From Hyperoodon ampullatus (taxonomy: Eukaryota > Chordata > Mammalia > Artiodactyla > Ziphiidae): a stretch of 64,000 bases of DNA. The DNA lies in NCBI GenBank assembly GCA_949752795.1, contig OX457061.1, positions 43,494,338 to 43,558,337 of the forward strand, written 5' to 3'. The position numbers and the translations under genes are program-made. The notes below the pieces were generated by a model. That model did not search any database. It was not told the DNA's origin and was given only the letters and a program-made list of their open reading frames with translations. Shown here one piece after another: positions 37,858-51,170 of the stretch (position 1 is its first letter; every line of letters begins with the position of its first letter).

Positions 37858-38586
37858 GATGAACCACATACCTTCCGCCCAAGCAAAACTTATTCTCAGG
37901 AACAGAGTCCAAACCCACGTGGAATCTTTATCTTTTGTTCAAACCCCACACTTGTTTTACCCACAGCGAATTTAGGCAGAAACTGATAGCTAATGCTTTT
38001 CATTAAGCCAGTCAAACAAAATTGCTTACCAGGGTTTACTCCTTCATCAGCCTGACTAATTACACCCATTCACTGTTGCTTTCAGACAGGGATTTCAAAT
38101 TCCAACTCTCAAAGACTCACACCACCCAAGAGACATCTGCTTCCTGGCTCGCTCTGTCTCCTTTTTATATTACCCAGTGAAAAATACTCAGTGGCCCAGA
38201 AAATGCCTGTTAAGCAAAACCTGGAAGCTAGAACTGGTTTCAAGCTGGTGAAGGGTCAGGTCAAGGAGAAGGTGTTGAGATAAAGGTCATGGGAGATGGT
38301 GAGATGAAAAGACAGGATGGAATCTTCTCAATCAACACATTCAGGGAAAGGTATTTGGCCTCCAGACTCCAGTGACCAGCCTCAGATGCCTCTGCATGGC
38401 GACAGAACAAACAGAAATGTGTGCATGTTACTGAGGCAAAGTTGGTCTGAAACATTCTGAGGCACCAAGTTGGAGCGGGTGCTCCAGGGGTGGCAGTAGC
38501 ACGAGGTTTGGGTGATAATAACTAAGGCTGAACTTGAACGCCAAGCCTAGATAGTGTTCAGGTAGCAATTACCTTTCTCCAAACCA

Positions 38587-38985
38587 TCAAATGTGGGACA
38601 ATTTGGAGATTAGGGGCCCAACAGCTCCACAAGCTTGGAAAGCAACTTCCCAAGGATCCACGGTCCAAACTATAATTTTACCTTTAAAAGAAAATATGGG
38701 GATACAATCTTCAACCTCATAAAGTATGATAACCTTAACTTTCTCTCTGTGGAAAGTTCTTTGCCCGTGAACTGCGTTAGCTGAGTCCACATCAAATTCT
38801 TCATAGTAGTCACGAACATCTACAAAATCATACAGTGCTGCCCTAACGAGTATAAATCCCATTTCCCATCTGTGTGTTATGAGTTCTTTGAAGATCTCAT
38901 CTTTCTGGCTAAGTAATCTGTTGGTAGAAACAATGTAAGAAAGCACAGCATCTTCAAAATTGCTGTTGGAAAACCATTTTGAATA
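38587..38985 (-). other. Unrecognised open frame of about 130 codons, possibly a pseudogene fragment
   Basis: The minus strand stays open from a stop near 38985 to the stop at 38587. It includes QYSKWFSNSNFEDAVLSY, HRWEMGFILVRAALYDFVD and WTVDPWEVAFQACGAVG. Codon use and amino-acid mix look more protein-like than other chance ORFs here, but there is no ATG at the start, no poly-A tail, no clear splice sites at its ends, and I do not recognise the protein. It runs in the NTRK2 direction. It could be a processed-pseudogene piece, an old transposon ORF or chance. Confidence 0.25.
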
Positions 38986-39000
38986 CTGGGTTTAAAAAAC

Positions 39001-42000
39001 CTCATAGGAAATAGGTCCTCCTGACACATTTTTTTTTTTGAAGTTGCCCAAGCTAAATCTTATTTATGTTTTCAGCTTAGCACTTTCATAAGTGCATGAC
39101 ATAATGCTTCTCTAGATTATTCAAAGCAAAAAAAATAAAGGATAACTTCTACTACAAGTTCATTTCACACACTCGGTTTATGACAGCACAAAGAACACCA
39201 GATGTGGTTCAAATTTAAATTGCATCTTAAATATAAAGATCTAGGGCCACTGAAATCATGCACGTATGATAGCCATACTTCAAAAAGCTGTTTAATAGCT
39301 GAAGATCACGTTTTGAGGGCTCGACCTCACTATTTAGAACTCAGTTCCTTTTCAGTGATTTGTCACTTGAACCTCATTTTTAAGGGATCATCAGAAAACA
39401 GGCTTCTGGCCTTTCAGTTTTCCAATTAGTGAGGTCATATTTTAAATGCTTAATAATTTTTGATCAGTGAGGCTTAATTAGATCACAGATTTCCAAACTG
39501 AGTAGCTTAAAGTGCCTGCAGTGATCATCTCTACCCCAGAGAGTTAAAAAGTACTAGTTAGTCCAAGGGACACATTTCAGGACAGTCAATGCCCTATTTC
39601 TTTCCACTGTCCGTGGCTAAACCAGGAAGCAAGAGAAGAGGCTTTTCCCATCAGTTTCCTTGCCTCTTAACCACATCCAGCACATATTTCATACATTGTA
39701 TGTTTAGCTTTGTGACATATCTTTTATGTTTAACATTTTGAGAAAACACTTCAACTCTGAGAAACACAAATAACAGTGCAGTTGCAAAATACCCTGTTTG
39801 CACTGAAATATAGTAAATAAATATTTAAAATCATCCTTACTGGCACTATCCACCATATAATTAGTGTTAAGCATCTGTGATCAATTGTGACTAACAAATT
39901 GCTCAAGCATCATAAGCCTTGTGAAAAGACCACAGTTTTATTAAACACTGCAAATTGCATTTTTCCCAGTGGTTGTACTGTAAGATAATGAACTCCCTGT
40001 GAGTGGCAGGAGAGATGCAAATTCAATTTTGCACGAGAATCGCAAATACCGTGATATATTATGCTGATGGAGACACGGCCTCCATCTAGACAAAATGAAA
40101 AAATTTCCTCATGTTCAATAATTGTGTGTAATTAAGAAAATATGAAGGACAGCTAATCATCAATATTGCATGCATGTCTATATCTCCAATCTTGTTTTGT
40201 AAAAAAATTCTAGTTGAAAGTTGAACCTTGTTCTTCTGGGTTTCAGGTTTCAGTTTTCAAAGGGACTATTGATACTGATGAAACCAGAAGGCACCTTAAT
40301 CAGGCCCCAAAAATGTACTAACTTTTCCTTAAATTTTTGCTTTCAACCATGTGGCATGCCTAGGTTTTAATTTATGAGAGCAGGTTTTATTATACAAATA
40401 AGCAGACGCTGTCTGGGGGACAAATTTGAAGCAGCTCTGATAGTTTTTATTAATTTATTTGATTTACTTCTGGTTTCCCTTACCCAATCTTATTTATGTC
40501 AAAGAAAGTTGAAGCAGAATTCATTATGTAGTGAAATCCAATTTGAACACTTTTTATTGGGACATGGTGATTCAATCATTTCTCTCCTTAAATCCCATTA
40601 TCTCTTCTCACATTATTTGGTACAGATCAAATCACATAAGGTGAAATTCCAAAAGAAACTTAAGAACTTGCGGGCAGGAATGAAATAATATCCGAATAAT
40701 TTCTTATACTATGAATACTAAGTTATACCACAGTTAGCATTCTTATCACTTTGCATTCTAGTAGCATATTTTCTCTGAAGAAAATTAACTGAGTTAGTGA
40801 ACTTGACTTTCTTAAGTAACCTTTTGAAGTAATCGTAGTTTCTAATTGTTTTGATACAGAATCATCAGAAGCACTGGGTCTAAACTGACCCCATTTGGGC
40901 ACCTTGACATTTTGTTTATTATATGGATTGCAAAATTTGCCAAATTCCTACTGACTTTCCTCTTCAAATTGTGGAGTTTAGGAATTCTCGAATTTTGGTA
41001 ACTTTATAAAAAGTGTTTGTGAAAAAATATTTATTTAGCTATTTCATTGTGTCAGGTATATTGTTAATACGTAGGGACTCCTCAAGTCATAAATGAATCT
41101 AGTTACCAAAGTCCATTTCCACATTGATTATTTAGAAATGGGAGCCATTTTCTCATGGAGACATTGCAGTTATACTTAGAATGACAAGATTATCCTCTAA
41201 ATGCCTTTTAAACCCCTGTGCTACCGTACCTTCCAAATCACAATTCGTATGCCTTAACCCATCACGAGTTAAATATTTCCATGTTTAGAGACCTCTAAGA
41301 GCTCTTTTCAGACCAGAGAGGGTAACCAAATTCAGCAATTCAAATGGAAAGGTTGCCTAACTTCTGCTCCTAACAGAATCAGAGGAGAATTTAACTTATT
41401 AGCCATGTCAGATGCCTGGTGAAGTAGAGATGTATTTTTCTCCCAAAGCTACAGTACAGTTACAAGCACAGCAAATACACTTATCCATTCATGTGTTCCT
41501 TCAGTTATTCACCACATGTTTATTATGCAATGTCCTGGGTACCGTTCTAAGAGCTGGAGATGCTAAAGCACTTGTTTGTCCATTGAACAGTCTGTGGTTA
41601 GAAACTTACACAATTGTCAATAAGTCTTTCCATCTGCGATTTTCAATATCATTCGATGACTACTGCCACTCAATTCCCGGGTAAGACGTGACTTCCTGAT
41701 TATACACATTCATCATCCGACAAAGACATATGATTATACATGCTGAACCAAATCTGAACTTTCATCCTCATCCCCTCTATGCTGCCCTATCTGGGAGTTT
41801 CTTTGTTAAAGATTTCACACAGTATTATTAGTCAGAGATTTGTTTGATTTCACTTCATTAGGAAAATTTTCCATATTGGCAAATGGTAGGTACAAGCAAA
41901 ACACACACAATACTTATTCCAGGGTAAGCAAAAGATGCAGCAAATTCTCTTTGGAAATATTTCAACTCTACTTGTGTGAAGTCTGATCCTCTGTAGTCTC

Positions 42001-43354
42001 TCCAAGCCGCTCTCGGGCTGCATCTTCACAAACACTAAAGGGCTGTCCAAGCTTTACAGCTTTGTACTGTTACAGGCATGGGTGTCTAGGGGGCCTAGAA
42101 ATCTCCAACAAACAATAGTTTGATTGTAACCTTATTTGTTATGATGGCCTTTGAACGGCAACTGAATAATTCATCCCTCGAACTCTGGTCTTTTCTAAGT
42201 TATTAAGATAATTAAGAGAGTAAAACATTGGGTCAGAAAAGAATGTATTCATTTTGGCTAACCTCCCCATTTCTAATTCATCTGCACTCATCATGCGCAG
42301 TGAGGCATTGTTATGTGATGTTTTGGGGGAGCACGTGTTACTCTACTTACTACAAGATTACCATGAAGTCACACTTACAAATCTGTGGGTGTACATGCCC
42401 CTGTGACAAAGTAGATACCTTAGAATATCAGCTCCCTGACATTATGAAGCTCCTGATGCATGCTCTTCTCATGGAAGAAATGCCACTTATCAAAGGTGAT
42501 TCCTGTTTTTTAAAAAGACTCCTTAAAGGCTAAATATCTATAAGAATCTTGACCCCTTTCGAGTAGGCAATTTGGAAACACAGACCTTTGCATGGAAAAT
42601 GAAAACAATGAGTCATACAGGGTAAGCCAGAAAAGTGACTTGTCTGTCCTACAAGATGTTCACACATGGCTGGCATTGAAATTGGTTGTCTGTAGAATGG
42701 TTATCGAGAAGGCAGTATTAGCCTGTGTCCTCTTGGTCTCCCTGGAACAGGGTGACCCAGGCAGATGCTGTGGGTGCTTTAACCCTCCCAACACTGGTTT
42801 ACAAACCTCAGTAAATGTGTGCACTTCATCTGGCTCCTAAAACTCTTGGTACTCTTTGAACTCTGTCTTTGGAGAGATAGACATCAAGTTCACCTAGGAA
42901 AAGTGATGTGCTTATCTCAGAGGAGTGAAAGTGTCCAAGAAAGAGTCAGAGATCTATGATAAAGGATTCTTTTCCTAGGGTTTTCTGAAATAAAACAAAA
43001 AAGGCCAACATTTTAGAGTGGGTTGGGGTGGAGGAAGAGGGATTTTAACCAGCAAAAAATAAAAATAAGAGTTTATTATTCATGATTATTTAGTATTTCT
43101 GGTAACGACTCCATTGAGAAGACCTCCCTAGTGACCCCTGTGTCAACCCTTACATTAGAGACTAGGCCCGGGGTCAGCCTACTACTGGCTCCTTTCTCCC
43201 CAGGAATAAACCCACTCCCCGCCATCTGGCATGACCCTGGCTGCATGTTTGAAGGTTAATACCCTCAGCCTACCTTGATAAGCCCATGTGAAAGGTACAA
43301 CACCAACATTACAATTCCTCTTGCAGAGTTTCAAAATTGCTCCATGCTATTTTT
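39001..43354. other. Intron, long repeat-poor stretch
   Basis: Only an L2 piece at 41475-41575 is recognised in about 4.3 kb. The low transposon density is compatible with embedded regulatory sequence but proves nothing. Confidence 0.5.
41475..41575 (-). repeat. L2 LINE 3' end, antisense
   Basis: 'tatccattcatgtgttcctt', 'catgtttattatgcaatgtc' and 'ctgggtaccgttctaagagc' match the reverse complement of the L2 tail. Confidence 0.7.
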
Positions 43355-43640
43355 GGAAAAGGTCAGCAGCAGCACTCAGCTGGAAAGAGCCCCAGACTTC
43401 AGGGAGGCTGACTGGGAACTGAACAGAAACTCCCCCACATTGGGGCTGTAATTTGGGTTCATTATTTTTCCTCTCAAGCTCTCCGAGACTTAGTTTTCTC
43501 ATCTATAAAACAGAGTAATAATATCTATCCTGCAGTGCTGACAGGGCTTCTTTTTTTTTTTTTTTTTTTTTTTTTTAATGTGAAAATGCAACTGATAAGG
43601 CCTGGCACATAAAAGGCATTTGATATTGGTTGTTTAAAAT
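43355..43640 (+). repeat. MIR SINE relic, sense, with a T26 expansion
   Basis: 'gagacttagttttctcatct', then 'ataaaacagagtaataatat' and 'aaggcctggcacataaaagg' give the MIR 3' half. A run of 26 T at 43551-43576 sits inside it, where ordinary MIRs have none. Confidence 0.8.
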
Positions 43641-43910
43641 AATAAAAAATGCATACATTACGAAAGGGGCTCATGACATTAAGGAATAGGCTAAGTGAAA
43701 ATGGAGTATTTTAAATCTCAAAGAGTATATATCTCTAACTTAGCAAATCTAACACTACAACTCCAAATGTGGGGAAATGAAGCAATATCTAATATATTTT
43801 TAAATTTCACTTATATTTAAAAATTTTATCCAATTTTTCCCTAGATTAATTCTCAAATTTGCTAAGAAGATCCCCGGACCCTCCTATCCTTTCTGCCTTT
43901 TTAAAAGAAT

Positions 43911-43964
43911 CTCTCTTGCTCTCTCTTTTCTTGTCTTTCTTTCTTTTCTTCTTTCTTTTTTTTT
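43911..43964. repeat. CT-rich simple repeat
   Basis: Pyrimidine-only run of mixed CTCT and TTTC units. Confidence 0.85.
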
Positions 43965-44394
43965 GTGGCAGTCTTTTTCATTCCTCACTCTGGATAGTCA
44001 CATACAAAAAAAAGGCCATAAGAAGATGAGAGTGCCCATCTATGCAGATATTTCAGCAGATAGCACAGGATGGTTAGTGCCGGGGATGCTGAGGCTGGCT
44101 AAGCAAAAGGGAGTCAGAGAAATGTATCTCCAGAGGCAGATGGGATGGAGGGAAGAAGGACAATTAGGCCAGGAATGCAGGAAAGGAGAGAAGACTGAAA
44201 GCTAATCAACCCAGCAGCTAATGTATACAAAACAGAGCTTTGCAAAGGCCAGAGGTTTACACAAGATCCTGGCCAAAAGGAGCCTGAGTCAAGGGCCAAG
44301 CTAGGGTGAGGGGAGTGAGATTCTTGCCTTGTGCACAAAATTTAAGGGAGCACCACAAATTCAGTAATCGACATGAATAATGTTTTATTTTTTC

Positions 44395-44530
44395 CCTTTA
44401 TTTGTTTAAATTATTTTTTATTGAGGTATAGTTGATGTACAATATCATATAAGTTTCAGGTGTACAATATAGTGACTCACAATTTTTAAAGATTATATTA
44501 CATTTATAGTTAATATAAAATATCAAAACA
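44395..44530 (-). repeat. L1 3' end, antisense, old
   Basis: 'tattgaggtatagttgatgt', 'acaatatcatataagtttca' and 'ggtgtacaatatagtgactc' are the reverse complement of the L1 terminal segment; diverged. Confidence 0.8.
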
Positions 44531-44539
44531 TTATGAATA

Positions 44540-47500
44540 ATGTTTTAATGTAATATTAAAAAAATAAAATTTAACAAAAACCTCTATGAAGAAAAAAACT
44601 TGAAATTTCAAATAACGACAGTATTTGACCTTGAATTTGTAGCACTCACTTCACCCTAATCCCCGCCCTCTCAATCCTGTCTTAATTAAAAATTTTTTAT
44701 ATTTTCTTCATAGATTTCTTTCATTAATTTTTGGCTTTTAAAATATTGCATTGAAATATGATTTACCTTGATGGCTGAGTTGTTGGTGCCCCTTTAAATT
44801 CTGCACTTTAATTGAGGGCCTCCCCACATTACCCTAATCCTGGCCCTGCTGGGTGCAGAGGGGGCTGCTTGGGAGCTAAATGGGAATCAGTGGCACAACT
44901 TCTAGGAGGCTGTCTGTAGTGCTTTTAGGAATCCCAACACTGAATTATATTCTCAAGTTTATGTAAAAATAATTATTAGTAGGTGATAAAAAGTAGGCAA
45001 CGGAGACCATTAATCTGACACTCTTGTCTTTATTAGTGTACGAGTTTGGTCTGACTGATCAACTACATCACAAATTCCAATACAACAGATCTCATTTCCA
45101 TCAGCATGTCTGTATAATAAAGATTTCCAAGCTCCATTATCATTTATACATATGTGTGGACAAGCCCTGGAGGTTCTGAACATAGTAAAAGAACGCAGGT
45201 TATGTTTCAGGTCCACTCTCTTCAAACATAAGAGAGGGAAATAAAGTTAAGCAACACGTAGCAGTCAACAGAGACCTCTCCGTCTCCCACCTCTGCAGAT
45301 TGTGGTGCAGCATCAGAGGGCAGAGCTGCTGAGACCAGCACAGCAAAGCAGCAGGCAGGTGCCCAGCAAGCGGTAAGGGGTTCATTGCTTTCACGGGGAA
45401 TCAGGGAGACCTCCGAGAGAGGACCACGCTAACGCCCACACTGGGTGCCCGTTAGCAGAAGGATCTCCTTGGGGAATGTCATCCATACCAATCCACACAA
45501 GCCCCCTCTTTCCAAAAGTGGGCAGAAGGTGTGAAGACCATATGGATTCACCCCCAACCTCACAACCCCTTCCCATAGCTTGGCCCCCATGCAGAAGCTT
45601 GGCTCTCGAAAACACAGATCTCTTCTACAAGAACAAAAGAAGGCCCTGGGTTGTTAACACCAAGGACTGTACCCATGCATCAGTCATTAGACCCCATTCC
45701 GGCTAAGATCCACTTTAATTTAAAACTTGGGATGCAATGTGCAGGAAACAGCAGAGAGTATACACAAGCCCAGAGGAGACGCATGACTCAGGAAGTGAGT
45801 GATAAGGTCACTCTCTTTGCTACTTGGCCGTTGTCTTCCTCCTCAAAGCTCAGGAGTTCAGGAATCTAAGGCAGAGCTCCCCATCACCAAAATGTTACTA
45901 AGAAAATGAGAGTTTTCCTCTTCCAAAACCGATGTTGATAAAGGTCTAGGTAGGACTCAAGGAAAACTAAAACCTTATATGTACACAAAACTATGTTAGT
46001 CAAAACAAAGGCTCTTAAGAGGGAGAGAAATATCCTAAAAGTGAACAGCACTTGGAAAAGAAGAAAATGGTCCTCTCAAAATAAGGCTTAAGCAGTGATA
46101 CAGAATCATAACTGCTTCCCTGGATATCAGGAAATGGCATTAATGGAGCTAGGAACTAGGATGAAATGTCATCATTAGCATCATGGTTCCTGAACCCTAA
46201 TATATAGAGAAAAGGAGGGAAGATGACAGAATGAGATGGGCAAAAAAGGAATTGATGTTTATGGGTCAGAGGAAGTAAAGCCAGGATAGAGACAATGTGA
46301 GGCCAATTAGTCCAGCTAGCCGGAGTACTCTATTAATAGAAAGTAAGACTATGTCCCTGGGTAACCAGTTAGCTTCTCTCTGTTCATTAGCAACTCACTC
46401 GTAAAAGCAAACTCACTTGTAAAAGCAAACTCCTTTCAGGAGCAAGGGTGGGGATCGGTAGTGGGTATGAGGGTATAAACGGATCTGAAAATCCACCATT
46501 CTTTCAGGAAAACATGTGAGGTGGCTACTCAGTGGTGTCATCTCTGCTTATTTTATAAGCAGATATATCATGTAATCTCCTCTAATGAAAGCATTCCATA
46601 ACATGGAGACTAGCTCTTTTGATATAATTAGATAGTGTGGGATGGTATCCTGTCCCCTCTATATCAACCACTTATTGGAACATTAGGAATATGGCACTTA
46701 GTCTAAATGCCATCATTATCTCATAATAACCTGGGTTCTACTTTAATGCACTCAGAAGGTCAATGGCATGGTTAAATAAACGTGCTAAATTATAGCAACA
46801 GGGTAAAAAGAATGTTGATGTCTACCCATACTCATAACGTATATAGTAACTGATAAGTATAATAGAGAAACTAGGCATTAGGTTATTGTTTCCTTTCTAG
46901 AATTCTTCCCACCCCCTTTGGTTCAAAGTCGCACAAATCTAATCTCTTACAAATCATAGGAAAATATGTGTTCTGAACTCATTTTTAGAACCTATCAACT
47001 TTAATATTACTGTGCAAAATGCCAACTATGAAATACTCCTGTATGTCATACTATTGATAGAAGTCCCCTGGCCAGAACCCCAGCTTAGGCCTTGATGCCT
47101 GAGACATGAGAAGAGGAAGCATTTCATGAGGAGAAGACTGGAGAATATTAGGCTACTGACTCCACCAAGTTTAGGTGAGGCTGAATGATTAAGGGGAGAT
47201 TCCAATTCATCAGAGGTCCTTGCACAGCCGAGGAATCCTGGGTGGAAGAAAAGGCATCTCTAAATAGTGAGAACCATATCAGATGTAACCAGACTGGCCC
47301 TTTCAGATCCAGCACACTTGGTTCTCTGAAAGGAGCTACCCAGCTGGGGTGAAGAACTGGGGGCAAAAACTGACCATCTGCTCCAGCTGAGCAGACAACT
47401 ACATTTGGAGCCATCCAGAGAGCTGACCCTAAACTGGAGCGCTCAGCCTGCCTTGGCAGATCCGGGACCCTTTTGCTCCCTGAGTCCTCCAGGCCCATAA

Positions 47501-50143
47501 CACAAGGCTCGTCTCCTCTGTGACCCTCACCCTGGAAAAGCTAAGCTCCTCTGGATTCACGGTCCCTCAAAACCCGACCTGCCATGGCCAGTCCAGCCCA
47601 GCTCTGTCTTAATCCCTATGCATCACCAAGCAAATAGAAAATCTGACACTGACAATAATATACCCAGCGAGCCTCCTATGGACCTTCCAACGCAATTCAC
47701 CCAAGACAAACCTTTACTATAGAAATATGAACAAAGCCCAGTACAAATAAAGGCCAGGGTACAAGTGGTTAGATTTTATATCACAGGAGGTTAAAAGGAG
47801 ACTCACAAGACGAGGAAGTTGGATATCCAAAGGATATTATCAGCAATTATCTCTGTTGGAATTACAGATGAGTTTTTATTTCATCTTTGTTTCTTACGTT
47901 TTCCAAATTTCCAACTACAACCTATATTATTTATTTTAAAGAATCGCATTTTAGGGTACCTGCAGGCATTCTGGGTAAGGAGGACTTAAGTCTGTCTTAC
48001 TAGCAGAAATCATCAGAGCTATACCAACTAGGGTGACCAATCCATTATCATTTGCCCAGGACTGTCCCAGTTTTAAAACTGAAAGTTTTGCAGCCTAAGA
48101 ACCTCCTCAGCCCTGCGGATGGAGGGGAGGTCATTGTGATACTGACATGTCCTTCTCCTTTGAGATGCTGCCTTCTAATTTTTCCCTCCCTGAGGGAGCC
48201 CAAGCATTCAGAAACACACAGCATCATCTCAGCCAAAGGGAGCCGGCTCAGACAGAGGGCAGCATGGACTCAGGAACTCTTTGGGCTGCTGTCTCCATCT
48301 CAGGAAGCAGCTTTCCTCCTAGAGGCTGAGCTCAAGGAGTGAGACTGCCTTTGTGCTTGGTTATCAGGTTGAACTAAGTAGATCTCTCTCCAATTCTTTC
48401 CTGTCCATGGTGTGGAGCAAATTCATCTTACATGCCTTTCAAGAGAAGTAACAACTACCAAGAAAAACAGCAAACAAATAAACAAGTACAACATCGTGAA
48501 TGAAAGGCAGCATAGCTGTACTTCATAAGGAGAGCTGGCATAGTGACTAATCCGAGAAGATCCCAACCATGGTGGCTTACCCTCTCTGGCTGGCAGAATT
48601 AGGAAAGGCAGAGGAAACTTCACAAGGAGAAAACCTGCACTCTGTTACATTAGCTGCCATGAAGAATTGAACTGTGAGCGAGCATCGCATCCAAGAAAAA
48701 CTCCCATTCTTTCATTTCTCCTTAACCACAGGGAGCACTCAGTGTTCAAAGCATCTGGGTAGCAGGAGCTGCTTAGCAACATAAGAGGTTCCTCTGCATA
48801 TGTGTTTGCTGAGCTGGTCCTGGTCCCCAGTCTGTTGGCACGTGCAAGAGTGACCAACCATATACCAAAATGGGGGTGCATTTGATAAATTCATCATGCT
48901 GGTATCCACTCTCCAGTTGGGCTGGGTGTTGGGAAATACCCAGAAGAAATGCAGTAGCATCCTGCATCTGCCTGCATGCTTCCAGCACATCACTGATGAT
49001 TTGGTGAAACTAGACTGAACTGTCTGATGTGTGAGGGGTGCATAATTCCCTCTTGGTTGGCCGATAATGTGGAAGTAAAATCAGAATATCATTGTGAGTG
49101 TCTCCCTGACCTAAATCCATAATTGTTTTTCCCTTTTAGTCATTAAATGTAAGATGGACTGTTTTCTCTAAGAGGTCTAGGTACCCTGTAACCGGGTGGT
49201 ATTTCTTTTTTGATAACAATATCACCCAGCAGTCAAATGCTAATAGAATGATGTCTCTTATTTTACTTAGTTGTAAATGTGCTTGAAACTGGTTTCCTAA
49301 CAAATCTCCTTCTCAGTGGAGTTTGTAACATGGCTTACGTTTTAAATGTAATCGTGCAGCATGTATTCGTTTCCTTTCTTCGAGGGAACTCAAGTTGCTT
49401 TTTTAAGCATTATTTGATAGCTTCTTACCATCTCCTCTGGAGTTGAAAGGAGAATATAGTATCAAGCTGTTATAGCTGGCAATGGGGGACTATGGCACCA
49501 AGAGATAGAATTGGATTGGGACCTACAGAGGCTGAGCAATGTGCCATGAAGACCCCCATGATACAAGTCGTCAGCCCACTGTGCCACAAATGAAGCAATT
49601 TCTAAGGCTCCTAAAATAACTGCATTCTCTCGCCCCTAACACTCATGCTGGGCAAAATAGACTTAGGTTATTTTTAAAGTGCAGGCCATGGCCTTTAAAG
49701 GGATATAAACAGTTCCCAAAGCAGTTATTGTTTGGCCAATTAAATACTTAGAAGAAAACATAGTTTTGAAAGACAGAATTAGTAGGCAAAGGACCTAGGA
49801 AAGTGCTATAGCAATTGTTTCTGCCTGTTTTTACTTCCACCAAGTGGACCATCAAAATGGACCATGGGCACAGATTGCACTGAAGTTCAAAGATAACCTC
49901 TGATAGCTCTCATCCCTTGATCTAACGAGCTCCTGAGGTCTTGGATATGATTCAGAATTTTTGCTCATGTGTACTCAAAGTAATGTTACAAACATTTTCA
50001 AAACCTCTGCAGTTCTGTGAAAAATACCACTTCCATTCCCTCCCCTGGTTGGTAACACAAGGAAAGGGTGGGTATGGCAGTTAAGGGGCACAAGAGGGGT
50101 GTCCTGTGTGATCTTTTCAACTACTGTTAAAACACTCCGTCCC
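44540..50143. other. Intron, long repeat-poor stretch
   Basis: No exon and no clear transposon in about 5.6 kb. A perfectly adjacent 18-bp tandem pair lies at 46393-46428. ORFs at 45391-45706, 47148-47498 and 48645-48993 occur on conflicting strands and are not supported. Confidence 0.5.
46393..46428. repeat. 18-bp direct tandem duplication
   Basis: actcactcgtaaaagcaa is followed immediately by actcacttgtaaaagcaa (17 of 18 identical), with a further ACTC after it. Confidence 0.95.
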
Positions 50144-51170
50144 TTTATTATATTTAATCTCCTTAGTCTTAGCTGGTCTATGAATCTGTGCTTATCTACG
50201 TAGTTGCCTAATAAGCATGTAACCAATGGGAAAACACACACACAAACATATATACACACGTGAACTATAATACTTGGAGTATGGCACACACTGCAGGAAA
50301 TCAATAAACATCCATTTCACTGGAAATGGAATTAAAGTGGAAAAAAGTCATAATTCCTTATCTGCATCTGCCACAGAGTTACTAGCCCTAGATATACATA
50401 GAGGGCATGCGCTGTAAGAACAAACACATACAGTATGTATTTCAGGACAATTCTCATTTAATTTAGGCCCTCTGCCTAGGACCCTAGCTAATTTACAAGG
50501 CTGCTCTAGGAAAGACACAATTCTAGGGATGAAAATAAGTCTATGGCATTTGCTTTTCCTGCAGGGGAAGCTATAACGCATTCCCACCCTTCAAGAGAAC
50601 CCAAGATTGATGATTCGGGGGTTTTGCTGGTTAGAGTGGTTTTTTTTTTTTCTTTCTTTCTTTCTTTCTTTCCTTCTTTCTTTCTTTTTTTTCCAGCTCA
50701 GAAGGTGTGTTTCCATTGTACCCTGTCAAAAATGTCCTTAGCAGTCAAGGAGAGGATAGCAGCACGGCTGCCCTTGAGCCGGGTTGGTCAGTCCTACTGG
50801 GAAAACACCCCGTGCGGACAGATGATGTGGTTTTCAGGCACGTCTACACAGACTAGTTGAATTAAAGACCAACTCCAGCCTTGATGTTGCTGAGCTCCTC
50901 AGCTCCATCTTGCCATCCTGATTGATCGAGGAGATGGGTCTATAGTTAGAGTGGCATAGCACTTTGAGGGTTTAGTCATTAGAGCACACTGCTTTCTCTT
51001 GGGAAGGCAACTTCTTGCTTGGCTAGGTTTTGGAAGCTAAGGAGTGACGTCAAGATGTTGTCTGGCCAGAATTTGCAGATAACCATAGAACTCTTCTCCT
51101 CCATCAGGCATGGATTTAGCCTCCTTTAGTTCCTGCAGTGACACAGGAGCCTCCAAATACCAAATTATTA
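50144..51170 (-). other. NTRK2: Candidate 3' UTR of the T-Shc transcript, with two possible poly-A signals
   Basis: Downstream of the T-Shc stop on the minus strand there is no further coding sequence. The nearest poly-A signal candidates are ATTAAA at 50457-50462 (about 0.7 kb past the stop) and AATAAA at 50144-50149 (about 1.0 kb past it). The interval includes a (GAAA)n run at 50641-50692, read on the minus strand. The true 3' end cannot be decided from sequence alone. Confidence 0.4.
50641..50692. repeat. (TTTC)n microsatellite
   Basis: A T run followed by TTTC units with one TTCC interruption. In the NTRK2 direction it reads as (GAAA)n and lies about 0.5 kb past the T-Shc stop. Confidence 0.95.

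Larger units (their letters stand above)
35040..38580. other. Intron, mostly unique
   Basis: Contains one MIR (35940-36080) and a (TTTTG)n run (37829-37857). No exon is supported. ORFs at 36395-36666 overlap on both strands and look like chance. Confidence 0.5.

Noticed and set aside
1..51170. Search for NTRK2 kinase exons (FVQHIKRHN..., HRDLATRN motifs) on the minus strand
   Set aside because: None of the minus-strand open frames shows these motifs, and visual search for the first kinase exon found nothing. They probably lie outside the window.
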